Shown: positions 7,644 to 15,272 of the stretch, one piece after another | Layout: each line of letters starts with the position of its first letter | Position numbering within the stretch: position 1 is the first letter of the stretch | Assembly: GCA_027294455.1 (NCBI GenBank) | Contig: JAPULZ010000236.1 | Span: forward strand, 1 to 39,125 | Length of the DNA stretch: 39,125 nt | Direction of reading: 5' to 3' | From: Gemmatimonadota bacterium | Lineage (GTDB): Bacteria; Gemmatimonadota; Gemmatimonadetes; Gemmatimonadales; GWC2-71-9 | Position numbers and translations under genes: made by a program | Notes under the pieces: generated by a model | Databases searched by the model: none | Told to the model about the DNA's origin: nothing | The model's input: only the letters and a program-made list of their open reading frames with translations

Positions 7644-9926
7644 TTAGCGGATATTCCTGGGTTTGATGACTCGCGGCTTACGCTTCTTGAGCCGGGTGGC
7701 CTCAAAGTGGCGCGCCTCGGCCCACCCGATGAGGGTCTCCTGGCTTCCTTGGGCGGGTTCGTCGCCCTCGGACTGGCGCTGCACGTAGCTGCCATCGGGT
7801 CGCATGTCCCACGCGTTGCGCTGATCTCGGAGGCAACAATCCAGCAGGAAGCGCAACTCGTCTCGCAGCGAGGGCTCCTCGATGGGCACGAGGATTTCGA
7901 CGCGGCTGTCGAGATTGCGCTTCATGCAATCCGCGGATCCGATGTAGTATTCGGACTCACCGCCGTTGTGGAAATAATACACGCGGCTGTGTTCCAGGAA
8001 TCGGCCGACGATGCTGATCACCCGGACGTTCTCCGACAACCCCGGAATGCCCGGGCGCAGCCGGCAGGTGTCGCGCACGATCAGATCGATGCGCACTCCG
8101 GCCTTGGCGGCTTCGTACAAGGCTCTCGTGATATCGCCGTCTTCCAGCGCATTGATCTTGAACTGGACCAATCCGGGCGATTCGTCGCTGTGCACCATCA
8201 TCTCGCGGAAGATCTTGTCCAGCAGTGACTGCTTCAGGGGTTTCGGAGCCGGCAACATCTTGATGTAGTTGCGCTTTGGCTTGTAGCCCGTGGTCAAGTA
8301 GTTGAACAACTCGGTGACATCGTGCCCGAGGTCCTCGTCGCACGTCAGCAGTCCCAAGTCGGCGTACGTTCTGGCCGTTTCCTCGTGGTAGTTCCCAGTG
8401 CTGGCGTGAAGATACCGGCGCAGCTTGTCGTGGTCCTGGCGCACCACGAGGAGGGCTTTGCAGTGCGTCTTCAATCCGACCACGCCGTAGGTGACGTGCA
8501 CCCCGACCTGCTCCAGGTGGTTCGCCCAGCGGATGTTGGCTTCTTCGTCGAAACGAGCTTTGAGCTCCAACACGACGGCCACCTGTTTGTCGTTCTTCGC
8601 CGCATCCATCAGATAGCCGACGATGCGCGAGTTTGTCGAGGTGCGGTAGAGCGTCATCTTGATCGCCCGCACCTTTGGATCCCGGCTGGCCTCCTTGAGG
8701 AATCGTTCCACGGACGTCGCGAACGATTGGTAGGGATGATGGATCAGGAACGGCCCGAAGTCGCGGATGGCGTGGAAGATGCTTCCCTCGCGCGTCATGT
8801 CCGGGTGGTCGACTGGGCGGTGTTGTGGGTACCGCAGCGCGGGGTACTTGAGCTCGGCCAGCTGCATCAGGTCTGAGGTGCCGATCATGCCTTCCACTTC
8901 GAACACGTCGTCTTGCTCGTCGAGACCCAGTTCGGCGGCGAGGCGACCTCGGTGGTGGGGAACCATCCCCGGGGGGACCTGCATGCGCACCACGGGGGCG
9001 AATTTGCGCTCCCGCAATCCCGTTTCGATGAACGCCAGCAGGTCGTCCGCGGTGTCTTCCTCGAGCATGGTGTTGGCGTTGCGAGTCACGCGGAATATTT
9101 CACAGTTCTCGATCTCCATTCCCGGGAACAAGAGATCCAAGTTGCCCGCCATCACGCTCTCCAAGGGGACGAAGGTGTCGCGATCGGTCAAGCGGAGGAA
9201 TCGTGGGATGCCTGCCCCGATGGGAACCTTGACTCGGGCGAGGGAGGCCGCCGTCTCGCCCGGATACCGCAGGCTCACCAGCAGGTTCAGGGAAAGGTTG
9301 GAGATGAATGGAAAGGGATGGGCGGGGTCGGTCGCCTGGGGCGTGACGAGCGGGAAGATATTGGCCGTGTAGTAATCTCGCAGGTAGGTCTGCTCCGACG
9401 CCGCCAGGTCCCCGTACGATTTGATCTCGATGCCGTGGGCGGCGAGGGCGTCGAGTGCGCCGGTCAAGGCGTCCCGTTTGCGGCGTTGGAGCTGGCGCAC
9501 CAAGGGGTAGCAGGCGGCGAGCTGCTCCTCGGGCGTGCGGCCGTCGAGCGTGCGCTCCTGGAGGCCGGCCCCGACCTGCTGCTTGAGGCCGCCGATCCGC
9601 TTCATGAAGAACTCGTCGATGTTGGATCCGACGATGCTCAGGAAAAACAACCGCTCCAGCAGCGGCGTGCGTTCGTCCTCGGCTTCGTGCAGAACGCGGA
9701 AGTTGAAGTTGAGCCAGGTCAGCTCTCGATTGAGGAAGTACTCGGGCCGGTCGATGTCGTGGCGTCCCTGGGCATCGGGCGTCGGAACGAGGGGCGCCTG
9801 GGCCGGCGTCGTGGGGCGCTCGAGGCCGGAGGTATCTTGGGCGGCGGTCTCCGGTGTCGCCTCGGATGCCCTAGGATCCCCCGTTTTCTGGCCGCCGTTT
9901 TGTATCGTGTCTACGTCTGGTTTCAT
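7644..9926 (-). CDS. ppk1: Polyphosphate kinase 1 (second copy, conventional)
   Basis: A 760-residue PPK1 with a disordered N-terminal extension of about 60 residues rich in Pro, Thr and Ala. The core begins at 'YFLNRELTWLNFNFRVLHEA'. The phosphorylated histidine is H488 in 'VGLKTHCKALLVVR', followed by 'LHASTGNYHEETA', and the second is H646 in 'LEHSRVYYFHNGGE'. The spacing of 158 is canonical. 'GSADCMKRNLDSRVEI' completes the HKD-like site. It lacks the CYTH extension of the other PPK1, and the two differ at many positions, so they do not look like a recent duplication. It heads a tight subcluster with sixA and the DUF4956 gene. Confidence 0.97.
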   Translation of the reverse strand: MKPDVDTIQNGGQKTGDPRASEATPETAAQDTSGLERPTTPAQAPLVPTPDAQGRHDIDRPEYFLNRELTWLNFNFRVLHEAEDERTPLLERLFFLSIVGSNIDEFFMKRIGGLKQQVGAGLQERTLDGRTPEEQLAACYPLVRQLQRRKRDALTGALDALAAHGIEIKSYGDLAASEQTYLRDYYTANIFPLVTPQATDPAHPFPFISNLSLNLLVSLRYPGETAASLARVKVPIGAGIPRFLRLTDRDTFVPLESVMAGNLDLLFPGMEIENCEIFRVTRNANTMLEEDTADDLLAFIETGLRERKFAPVVRMQVPPGMVPHHRGRLAAELGLDEQDDVFEVEGMIGTSDLMQLAELKYPALRYPQHRPVDHPDMTREGSIFHAIRDFGPFLIHHPYQSFATSVERFLKEASRDPKVRAIKMTLYRTSTNSRIVGYLMDAAKNDKQVAVVLELKARFDEEANIRWANHLEQVGVHVTYGVVGLKTHCKALLVVRQDHDKLRRYLHASTGNYHEETARTYADLGLLTCDEDLGHDVTELFNYLTTGYKPKRNYIKMLPAPKPLKQSLLDKIFREMMVHSDESPGLVQFKINALEDGDITRALYEAAKAGVRIDLIVRDTCRLRPGIPGLSENVRVISIVGRFLEHSRVYYFHNGGESEYYIGSADCMKRNLDSRVEILVPIEEPSLRDELRFLLDCCLRDQRNAWDMRPDGSYVQRQSEGDEPAQGSQETLIGWAEARHFEATRLKKRKPRVIKPRNIR

Positions 9927-9961
9927 CGCCTGCCCGAGTCACAAACCGGCACCGAAAGAGA

Positions 9962-9996
9962 ACGCGTACAGAGCCGAAAGGATCTCTCGTACGCGT
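9962..9996. repeat. Inverted repeat in the ppk1 leader
   Basis: Perfect 8-bp arms ACGCGTAC (9962-9969) and GTACGCGT (9989-9996) enclose 19 nt, 36 nt upstream of the second ppk1 start. It could be an operator or a leader hairpin. No experimental link is known, and 8-bp arms can arise by chance. Confidence 0.3.
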
Positions 9997-10089
9997 GGCC
10001 CCACGGGCCGATCACGGTTTTTCCCGAATCTCTAATATAATGCCACAATTGAAGTTGGGAGCCACCGGAAGGCGACTGGGCCCTCCGGG

Positions 10090-11208
10090 TCAGTCCGAGA
10101 TCAGGCCTTCCAGTCCGGCGCGGAGGGCCTTCAGCGCTCCCTGGAAATGGGTGGTCTCGTCCCCGAACCCGATCCGAAGCGAGTTGGTGAGCCCCACGTG
10201 AGCGCCCGGGACCACGAGCACGTCGTGGGCCGCGCGGAGGTGCTGGACCAGGTCGACCGAGTCCATCGCCAAGGCGTACTCGGCCAGGCAAATCGCCCCC
10301 GCATCGGGCCGCCGCCAGGTGAACAGCTCGCCCCAGGCTTGGAGCCACTCCTCGAGGATCCCATAGTTGTGGCGCAGTATCGTCCGCGTGCGCTCGAGGA
10401 TACGCTCCCGCACCGCCAGGGACCGCACCGCCAGAAAGTCGCTGATGGCGCTGGGACAGATGACCGTGTAATCGTGCCGCTCCCAGGCCGCCCGGATCAA
10501 ATCGGCGGGGCCCACGATCCAGCCGATGCGCAGGCCGGGAAGGGCGTACGCCTTCGACAATCCGTTCGTTACGATGACCCGGTCGTAGCGTCCGAAGCAG
10601 GTTTCGGTCCGCGTGTCGTCCAGCTCGGCACCCTGATAGACCTCGTCCACCAGCAACCAGGCCCCGACCTCCCTGACCCGCTTGATGATTGCCCCGCGCG
10701 CTTCGTTGGTGAGCACCCGGCCGGTGGGATTGTTCGGGTTGGTGACGACGACCAAGCGGGTGTCCGGGCGGATGGCGGTCTGGATCTCGTCGAGATCCGG
10801 GTTCCAATCGTCGTCGGGGCGAAGCGAGAACGTATTGACGTCGACCCCCATGCTGCGGGCCACACCCCACGTCTGGAGGTAATTCGGTACTTGGAGGGTG
10901 GCGAGGTCTCCGGCCCGCAGCAGCGACCAGCAGGTGATGAAGTTTGCCTCCGAGCCCCCGGTGGTCACGAGCACATTGTCGGCGGTGGCCCCGGGATACG
11001 TGGCGGCGATCGCCGCCCGAAGCTCATCGCTGCCGTTGCTCTGGCCGTAGCCGAGTCGCAGCGTCTCGAGCGCCGGGAGATCGGTATCGGTGATCTCCAG
11101 CAACTCGTGGAGCGACAACGGGTGCACGCCGCTTTCGGACAGATTGAACCGAACGCGGTGTTCCCAGACGCTTTGCCATCGCTCGAGTTCGAATGGAACG
11201 AAAGACAC
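10090..11208 (-). CDS. PLP-dependent aminotransferase, fold type I (class I/II)
   Basis: A 372-residue enzyme of the aspartate aminotransferase superfamily. Visible motifs are 'GYGQSNGSDELRAAIA' (54-68), 'TTGGSEANF' (82-90), 'TNPNNPTG' (156-163), 'LVDEVYQGAE' (186-195, the cofactor-ring Asp), the Schiff-base lysine K219 in 'GLSKAYALPGLRIGW', and a C-terminal 'SLRIGFG' arginine region. The substrate cannot be read from the sequence; class I enzymes of this length include amino-acid transaminases and a few lyase or cyclase relatives. The GTG start immediately follows the TAA of the upstream mscS-like gene (TAAGTG), so translation is probably coupled. Its role in the polyP cluster is unclear and it may be a passenger. 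Confidence 0.9.
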   Translation of the reverse strand: MSFVPFELERWQSVWEHRVRFNLSESGVHPLSLHELLEITDTDLPALETLRLGYGQSNGSDELRAAIAATYPGATADNVLVTTGGSEANFITCWSLLRAGDLATLQVPNYLQTWGVARSMGVDVNTFSLRPDDDWNPDLDEIQTAIRPDTRLVVVTNPNNPTGRVLTNEARGAIIKRVREVGAWLLVDEVYQGAELDDTRTETCFGRYDRVIVTNGLSKAYALPGLRIGWIVGPADLIRAAWERHDYTVICPSAISDFLAVRSLAVRERILERTRTILRHNYGILEEWLQAWGELFTWRRPDAGAICLAEYALAMDSVDLVQHLRAAHDVLVVPGAHVGLTNSLRIGFGDETTHFQGALKALRAGLEGLISD

Positions 11209-12099
11209 TTACCCGCGGGTTGGAGGCATCGGGAATCCCATGTCAGGGTCGGACCGCACGCCAGGCTTCCCTTCGGTGGCGTTGTAGTATAGCCGTTGGG
11301 TGGGGTAGGCGAACTCGATATCGTCGTGGTCGGCGAACGCAGTGAGGATATTCTCCCAGATTTCCTCCGTGCTGTTCCGGCGGCTTCGCGGAAAGCAGAG
11401 ATATCTGATCGTGAGCAGCACCCCGCTGTCGACGACCGAGGTATACACGGTGGGGGTCAACTTGTTGTAGGAGATCAAGAATTTCCGGGACGCTTCCTCT
11501 ACACGCTTCTTGGCTTCTTCGCTGGTCTTCTCCGATTGCCGCTGCGCGATGTCGAGGAGGATGTCTTTCGCCCTGCGCCAGTCGCTCTCTAAGGTAATGA
11601 GGACCGGCACTTCGTTCCAGATGTATTGGAACCCGCGACTGTAGTTGGCCAGGACTTCGCTCAGGACCTTGCCGTTGGGCACGTGGAGAATGCGGCCCGT
11701 GCTCTGCTCGGCATGGACCCAATTGCCGATTTCCATCAGCGTGAACTGAAAGATGCGAATGTCGATGACGTCGCCGGCGCTGTCGCCGATCTGAATACGG
11801 TCTCCGACGTTGAAGGGCCGGCGTGAAAGGATGAACGCCCAGCCGGCCAGGTTGACGATCAAGTCCTTGAGCGCGATGGCCAGGCCGGCGCTGAGCAAAC
11901 CGAAGAACGTGGCGATGGACTGCAACCCTTCGAACCAGATACGGCCCACCAGCAAGATGCCCATGGGGACCGCCGCGTACATGGAGGTCTTGCGTATCCG
12001 GTAGCGCGCCGCCGCATCGTCGACGTGCCGGAACGCGAGGACCAGCACGATGCGGCGCACGAGCCACACGGTGATGATCGCGAGCAGCGACGCGAACAA
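11209..12099 (-). CDS. MscS-family mechanosensitive channel (5' end apparently frameshifted)
   Basis: The open frame from a TTG at 12099 gives 296 residues with two membrane helices, then the pore-lining 'FGLLSAGLAIALKDLIVNLAGWAFI' and the beta-domain start 'RPFNVGDRIQIGDSAGDVIDI', hallmarks of MscS channels. MscS proteins open under membrane tension and release small solutes. Upstream, a different frame from an ATG at 12160 encodes 'MNTAAAWLQQTFGLSPAMQ', which looks like the missing N-terminus. Dropping one of the two G bases at 12102-12103 (plus strand) joins it to 'RLFASLLAIITVWLVRR'. The likely intended protein is therefore about 316 residues from 12160. The cause could be a sequencing or assembly error or a real mutation with TTG rescue. 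Confidence 0.85.
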   Translation of the reverse strand: MFASLLAIITVWLVRRIVLVLAFRHVDDAAARYRIRKTSMYAAVPMGILLVGRIWFEGLQSIATFFGLLSAGLAIALKDLIVNLAGWAFILSRRPFNVGDRIQIGDSAGDVIDIRIFQFTLMEIGNWVHAEQSTGRILHVPNGKVLSEVLANYSRGFQYIWNEVPVLITLESDWRRAKDILLDIAQRQSEKTSEEAKKRVEEASRKFLISYNKLTPTVYTSVVDSGVLLTIRYLCFPRSRRNSTEEIWENILTAFADHDDIEFAYPTQRLYYNATEGKPGVRSDPDMGFPMPPTRG

Positions 12100-12230
12100 G
12101 CGGCTGCATGGCCGGGGAGAGCCCGAAAGTTTGCTGGAGCCAAGCGGCGGCGGTGTTCATGGAGCCATCGGCGTGGGGTGGGGGGAGCGCTGCCCTAAGG
12201 TGGGAAGAACGAACCTAAGGCGCCACCCTT

Positions 12231-12971
12231 TCACGCCGCTGGGAGTTCGTCCTCGCCGGATGGCGGGAGCCGGGCGAGAAACCGGTCGAGTCGGCCGGCG
12301 GTGCTGTGGGCGTCGGGGCCCAGGTAGTCCCGGCTCGTGTCCTGCAGAGCATACCGCAAGACGGTCGCGCGCGCGGCCGCACCGGCGTAGACCTCCGCTG
12401 CGCGCGGCACCGCGCGTTGCAGGTTGCGGGCGGCCAGGTCGAATGCTCCTGAGGCAAAGTCCACGTACGCGCGGATCATGTTGGGGCCCAGCCCACGCCG
12501 GCTCACGCGCTCGGGGAACACACCGGCCCACCAGAGAGCCAGCGCACCGCAATACGCCGCGCGCTCGCCTTGAGCCACGGTACCGGCCGGTAGCGAGTGG
12601 ATTTCCTCCCTCCAGGCGGCGAGGGTGGCATCACTACGGGCCACACGCCGCGTGGCTTTGGCGAACAGGAACGCCACCGGGAGCGTGGCGGTGAAATCGG
12701 CCAAGTCGATGTTGCCAATGCCTCGATCGCGCAGCGTCGCGCGAATCGGCACGTACCACAGGAGTGCCAACGGAAGTGGAGCCGGGGCGCCGCCGCGGCC
12801 GCGCACGGCCGCAAGGGCCACGGGGGAGTCCAGCAGCGAATCGACCTTGCCGGCTTCGAGTTTCCTCGCCGCAGGGTAGGCTTCAGAGGGATCCGTGCTG
12901 GCGATCTCATCCACGAGACGGACAAGGTCTTCTCGACGCAGCATGTTGTGGATCATCGGCGTGATCATCAC
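12231..12971 (-). CDS. Hypothetical alpha-helical protein
   Basis: I do not recognise this 246-residue protein. It starts at GTG 12971 (or ATG 12968), about 10 nt after a GGAGAG ribosome site. It is rich in Ala, Arg and Leu, has no signal peptide and appears all-helical. A moderately hydrophobic stretch, 'PLPLALLWYVPIRATLRDRGI', is near residues 65-85, and a second, 'AAYCGALALWWAGVFPE', is near 138-154. Codon-position bias and the ribosome site support a real gene. It is first in the minus-strand polyphosphate cluster, 70 bp upstream of the probable mscS start, so co-transcription is likely. Similar proteins with an 'LWYVP.R' segment occur in related lineages, by memory only. Confidence 0.7.
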   Translation of the reverse strand: MMITPMIHNMLRREDLVRLVDEIASTDPSEAYPAARKLEAGKVDSLLDSPVALAAVRGRGGAPAPLPLALLWYVPIRATLRDRGIGNIDLADFTATLPVAFLFAKATRRVARSDATLAAWREEIHSLPAGTVAQGERAAYCGALALWWAGVFPERVSRRGLGPNMIRAYVDFASGAFDLAARNLQRAVPRAAEVYAGAAARATVLRYALQDTSRDYLGPDAHSTAGRLDRFLARLPPSGEDELPAA

Positions 12972-13094
12972 GTGTCGATCTCTCCAAAAAAAGTCTTTCC
13001 TACCTAGGTTTCCATTATTCGCAATCTCCGTCCGTGATGTCGATCACACGAACCTTGGCAGTCGTTGACGGGTATTGCTAACGCGTACCGCAAT

Positions 13095-13190
13095 GGTGAC
13101 ACGATGCACTACTGTTAAACACCAGAGGTGACACGATGGTTTCCGGCTGCCGACATGGGGCCCTTTCACAACTGGACGGACCGTGTCACC
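13095..13190. promoter_or_regulatory. Three copies of GGTGACACG upstream of a secreted-protein gene
   Basis: GGTGACACGATG occurs at 13095-13106 and again at 13127-13138, 32 bp apart on the same strand. A third, inverted copy (CGTGTCACC) is at 13182-13190. They sit 44-139 nt ahead of the start at 13234. The 32-bp spacing is three helical turns, which suggests cooperative binding of a regulator on one face of the DNA. No regulator can be named. Confidence 0.45.
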
Positions 13191-13220
13191 TTTCATTCGT
13201 GCCAGCCGGTGGGCTACCCA

Positions 13221-13225
13221 AGGAG
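13221..13225 (+). promoter_or_regulatory. Shine-Dalgarno site that fixes the start at 13234
   Basis: AGGAG lies 8 nt before ATG 13234. It favours this start over the ATG at 13183, which has no ribosome site and would put 17 polar residues before the signal peptide. Confidence 0.75.
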
Positions 13226-13233
13226 ATTTCGTC

Positions 13234-13824
13234 ATGTCGGTTATTCGCCCCACGATCCTCTCGTTGTCCGCTGCAGCCTTGTTTACCGCAACGGCGGTCG
13301 CTCAGAACACCTGGCAGCCGTATCAATTCAACGGCACCGAGAAGTTCGGGTACGACATTGCCTTTACCCAGGGCGGGGAGGTCAATGAAGGCCGGCTGGT
13401 GTTGGATTTCGAGCAACAGGATGGCCGGACCTGGCTCAGCATCGATGGTGCGGTCGGTGACATGTCGTGCAGCGGCCGCTCGCCGCTCGACAACGCCCAA
13501 GCCGCGCAGCAAGCGCTGATGATGCAGTGCTTCACCATGGCCCCCATCCTGGCGGCGATCTACACCCCGGTTTGGAGCATGTTCATGGGCCGCAGCTGGG
13601 AACTGGGCAGCCGATGGAGCATGGGATCCGGAGACCAGGGGGTGAGCTTCGAGGTGACGGACACTTGTGCGTATGCGGGAGTCGATGGCCTGCTCGCGGT
13701 GATTGTCACGCAAGGCAATCGGATGGAGAGTTGCGTCGCCACGGACGTAGCCTTGCCGCTCGCCATGAGCATGGAGCAGGATAATTTCTCGATCTCGATC
13801 GAGCTCACGGAATTCCGACGGTAG
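13234..13824 (+). CDS. Secreted protein of unknown function
   Basis: A 196-residue protein with a clear signal peptide ('MSVIRPTILSLSAAALFTATAVAQ'-type segment, cleavage after AVAQ). The mature part has beta-rich patterning and several cysteines ('DMSCSGRS', 'MMQCFTM', 'TDTCAYAG', 'MESCVATD') that could form disulfides outside the cytoplasm. A Met-rich stretch, 'IYTPVWSMFMGRSWELGSRWSMG', lies near residues 110-132. I do not recognise the family. The start was chosen from the AGGAG ribosome site. Its stop is 9 nt before the start of the next gene, another small exported protein, so they form a two-gene unit. Repeated GGTGACACG boxes upstream may regulate it. Confidence 0.8.
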   Translation: MSVIRPTILSLSAAALFTATAVAQNTWQPYQFNGTEKFGYDIAFTQGGEVNEGRLVLDFEQQDGRTWLSIDGAVGDMSCSGRSPLDNAQAAQQALMMQCFTMAPILAAIYTPVWSMFMGRSWELGSRWSMGSGDQGVSFEVTDTCAYAGVDGLLAVIVTQGNRMESCVATDVALPLAMSMEQDNFSISIELTEFRR

Positions 13825-13833
13825 GTGCCGCTC

Positions 13834-14574
13834 ATGACCACGTTGTTACTCGCCGCCCTCTTGGTACTCGGTCCGCCGCCACAGGACGATGCCTACCTCT
13901 ACCAGGTCACCCTCATTCGGGCCGCGCCGGGGCATTTGCTGGACGTTATAGAGGAATACCGGGAACGAATCCCCGTGTACGATGCGGCGGGCGATCCGCG
14001 TCCCGTCCTGGTGCGCCACAGCCAGGGAGACCATTGGGACCTGATGGCGATCACCCCGGTGCAGAGCCTCTCCTCCTACTATTCGGCAGAGCGGGTGGCC
14101 CGGAGGGTCGCGGCCGGCGAGGCGGCCGGCGTATCGCCCCACCAGTTCGCCGCCCGGCTGCAGGAGATCGTCTCGTGGAGGGAAGACACCTTCTTCTCCG
14201 GCGTCCATGTCGACGAGTTTCGCCGGCAGTTCAATGCGGCGGGTTATTTTCATATCGAGATGTTCGTAGCGCTCCCCGGCAAGGGACCGGAGCTGTATCG
14301 CGAGCGGGTCATGGAGAACGAATACCTGCGGCGGATCGGCCGGCCGCAGAACCTCATCTTTGCGAAAGCGCTGGGCGGGGCCTGGGATGCGTTCACCCTG
14401 GGTTTCTACCGAAATTTGCAGCACTTCGCCGAGAGCGTGGACATCCCCGCCGAGCTCCAGGCCGAGGCCGCGGTCGCCGCCGGGTTCGAGAGTGCCAGCA
14501 CGATCGGGACCTATCTGCGGGAACTCATCGCGCGGCACAATGATACCCTTGCCAATAAGGTCGTCTTGTACTGA
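13834..14574 (+). CDS. Secreted protein, possible duplicated ferredoxin-like (NIPSNAP-type) fold
   Basis: About 246 residues from ATG 13834; GTG 13825 would add three residues directly after the previous stop. A short signal peptide ('MTTLLLAALLVLGPPPQ') is followed by two halves. The first is 'YLYQVTLIRAAPGHLLDVIEEYRERI..HSQGDHWDLMAI' and the second 'YFHIEMFVALPGKGPELYRERVMENEY..FTLGFYRNLQHFA'. Each half starts with a strand, then an 'APGHL/LPGKG' turn and a long helix, which resembles the dimeric alpha/beta-barrel (NIPSNAP/EthD-like) arrangement. This fold reading is inference. It has a 9-nt gap to the upstream secreted gene. A 34-bp perfect palindrome follows 11 nt after the stop. Confidence 0.78.
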   Translation: MTTLLLAALLVLGPPPQDDAYLYQVTLIRAAPGHLLDVIEEYRERIPVYDAAGDPRPVLVRHSQGDHWDLMAITPVQSLSSYYSAERVARRVAAGEAAGVSPHQFAARLQEIVSWREDTFFSGVHVDEFRRQFNAAGYFHIEMFVALPGKGPELYRERVMENEYLRRIGRPQNLIFAKALGGAWDAFTLGFYRNLQHFAESVDIPAELQAEAAVAAGFESASTIGTYLRELIARHNDTLANKVVLY

Positions 14575-14585
14575 TTGGAATCTTC

Positions 14586-14619
14586 ACGGTAGGGGCGAGG
14601 CATGCCTCGCCCCTACCGT
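14586..14619. repeat. 34-bp perfect palindrome (REP-like element or terminator)
   Basis: Two 17-bp arms meet without a loop at GCATGC; the core is GTAGGGGCGAGGCA followed by its complement. The palindrome starts 11 nt after a stop codon and ends 28 nt before the next ATG. Palindromes with GTAGGGGCG...CGCCCCTAC ends are, from memory, dispersed in many high-GC genomes. It has no T tract, so a REP/MITE-like origin is more likely than an intrinsic terminator. Confidence 0.7.
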
Positions 14620-14647
14620 CCGATAACCGACCACACGACTCCAGACC

Positions 14648-15259
14648 ATGTTCCTTCGCAAACGCAAATCCGAGCCTCCGCTTCTCCATACCAGGTTCCA
14701 GGCCGCCCTGGCGTACGCGGCACGCCTGCATGTCGCGCAGGTGCGCAAGGGCACAAGGATACCCTACCTGGCACACCTCCTCGGCGTGTGCGCTTTGGTG
14801 GTCGAAGCCGGCGGCGATGAAGACGAGGCCATCGGGGCTCTGTTACACGACGCCATCGAGGACCAGCCCCGGGGGGGCAAGACCGCCCCGGAGATCAAGC
14901 GGAAATTTGGCGACCACGTGTTGGAAATTGTCATGGCGCTGACCGATGCGGAGACGCATCCGAAACGACCGTGGATCGATCGCAAACGGGATTACATCGC
15001 GCGGGCGCGCACTCACACGGCCGCGGCCCGGCGCGTGTCGCTGGCGGACAAGCTCCACAACACGCGGGCGATCCTGGCCGACTATCGGGAGATTGGCGAG
15101 GTGGTGTGGGAGCGGTTCTCCGCGAGCCGGGACGACGTGTTGTGGTACTACCGCAGTTTGGTCGAGGCGTACGCCGACGCGGACGATAACGGGAGACTGC
15201 ACGAGGAATTGGCCCGAGTCGTCGACGAGCTGGACCGGGTCGTCGGTGCCGGACGCTGA
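14648..15259 (+). CDS. HD-domain phosphohydrolase, SpoT/RelA-hydrolase-like
   Basis: A 203-residue soluble protein. The HD metal site is visible as H43 ('YLAHLLGV'), H67-D68 with E71-D72 ('LLHDAIED') and D134 in 'LADKLHNTRAI', in the order and spacing seen in the hydrolase domain of SpoT and in small alarmone hydrolases. A basic helix, 'RKRDYIARARTHTAAARRVS', lies between. Family knowledge suggests hydrolysis of (p)ppGpp or another phosphorylated nucleotide; the substrate is inferred. No synthetase or ACT domain is present. The next gene starts 13 nt downstream, so the pair is probably co-transcribed. Confidence 0.88.
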   Translation: MFLRKRKSEPPLLHTRFQAALAYAARLHVAQVRKGTRIPYLAHLLGVCALVVEAGGDEDEAIGALLHDAIEDQPRGGKTAPEIKRKFGDHVLEIVMALTDAETHPKRPWIDRKRDYIARARTHTAAARRVSLADKLHNTRAILADYREIGEVVWERFSASRDDVLWYYRSLVEAYADADDNGRLHEELARVVDELDRVVGAGR

Positions 15260-15272
15260 GTCAGTTCCCAAG

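Noticed and set aside
13065-13095. TTGACG as a -35 element upstream of the secreted-protein operon
   Set aside because: No acceptable -10 hexamer at 16-18 bp spacing.
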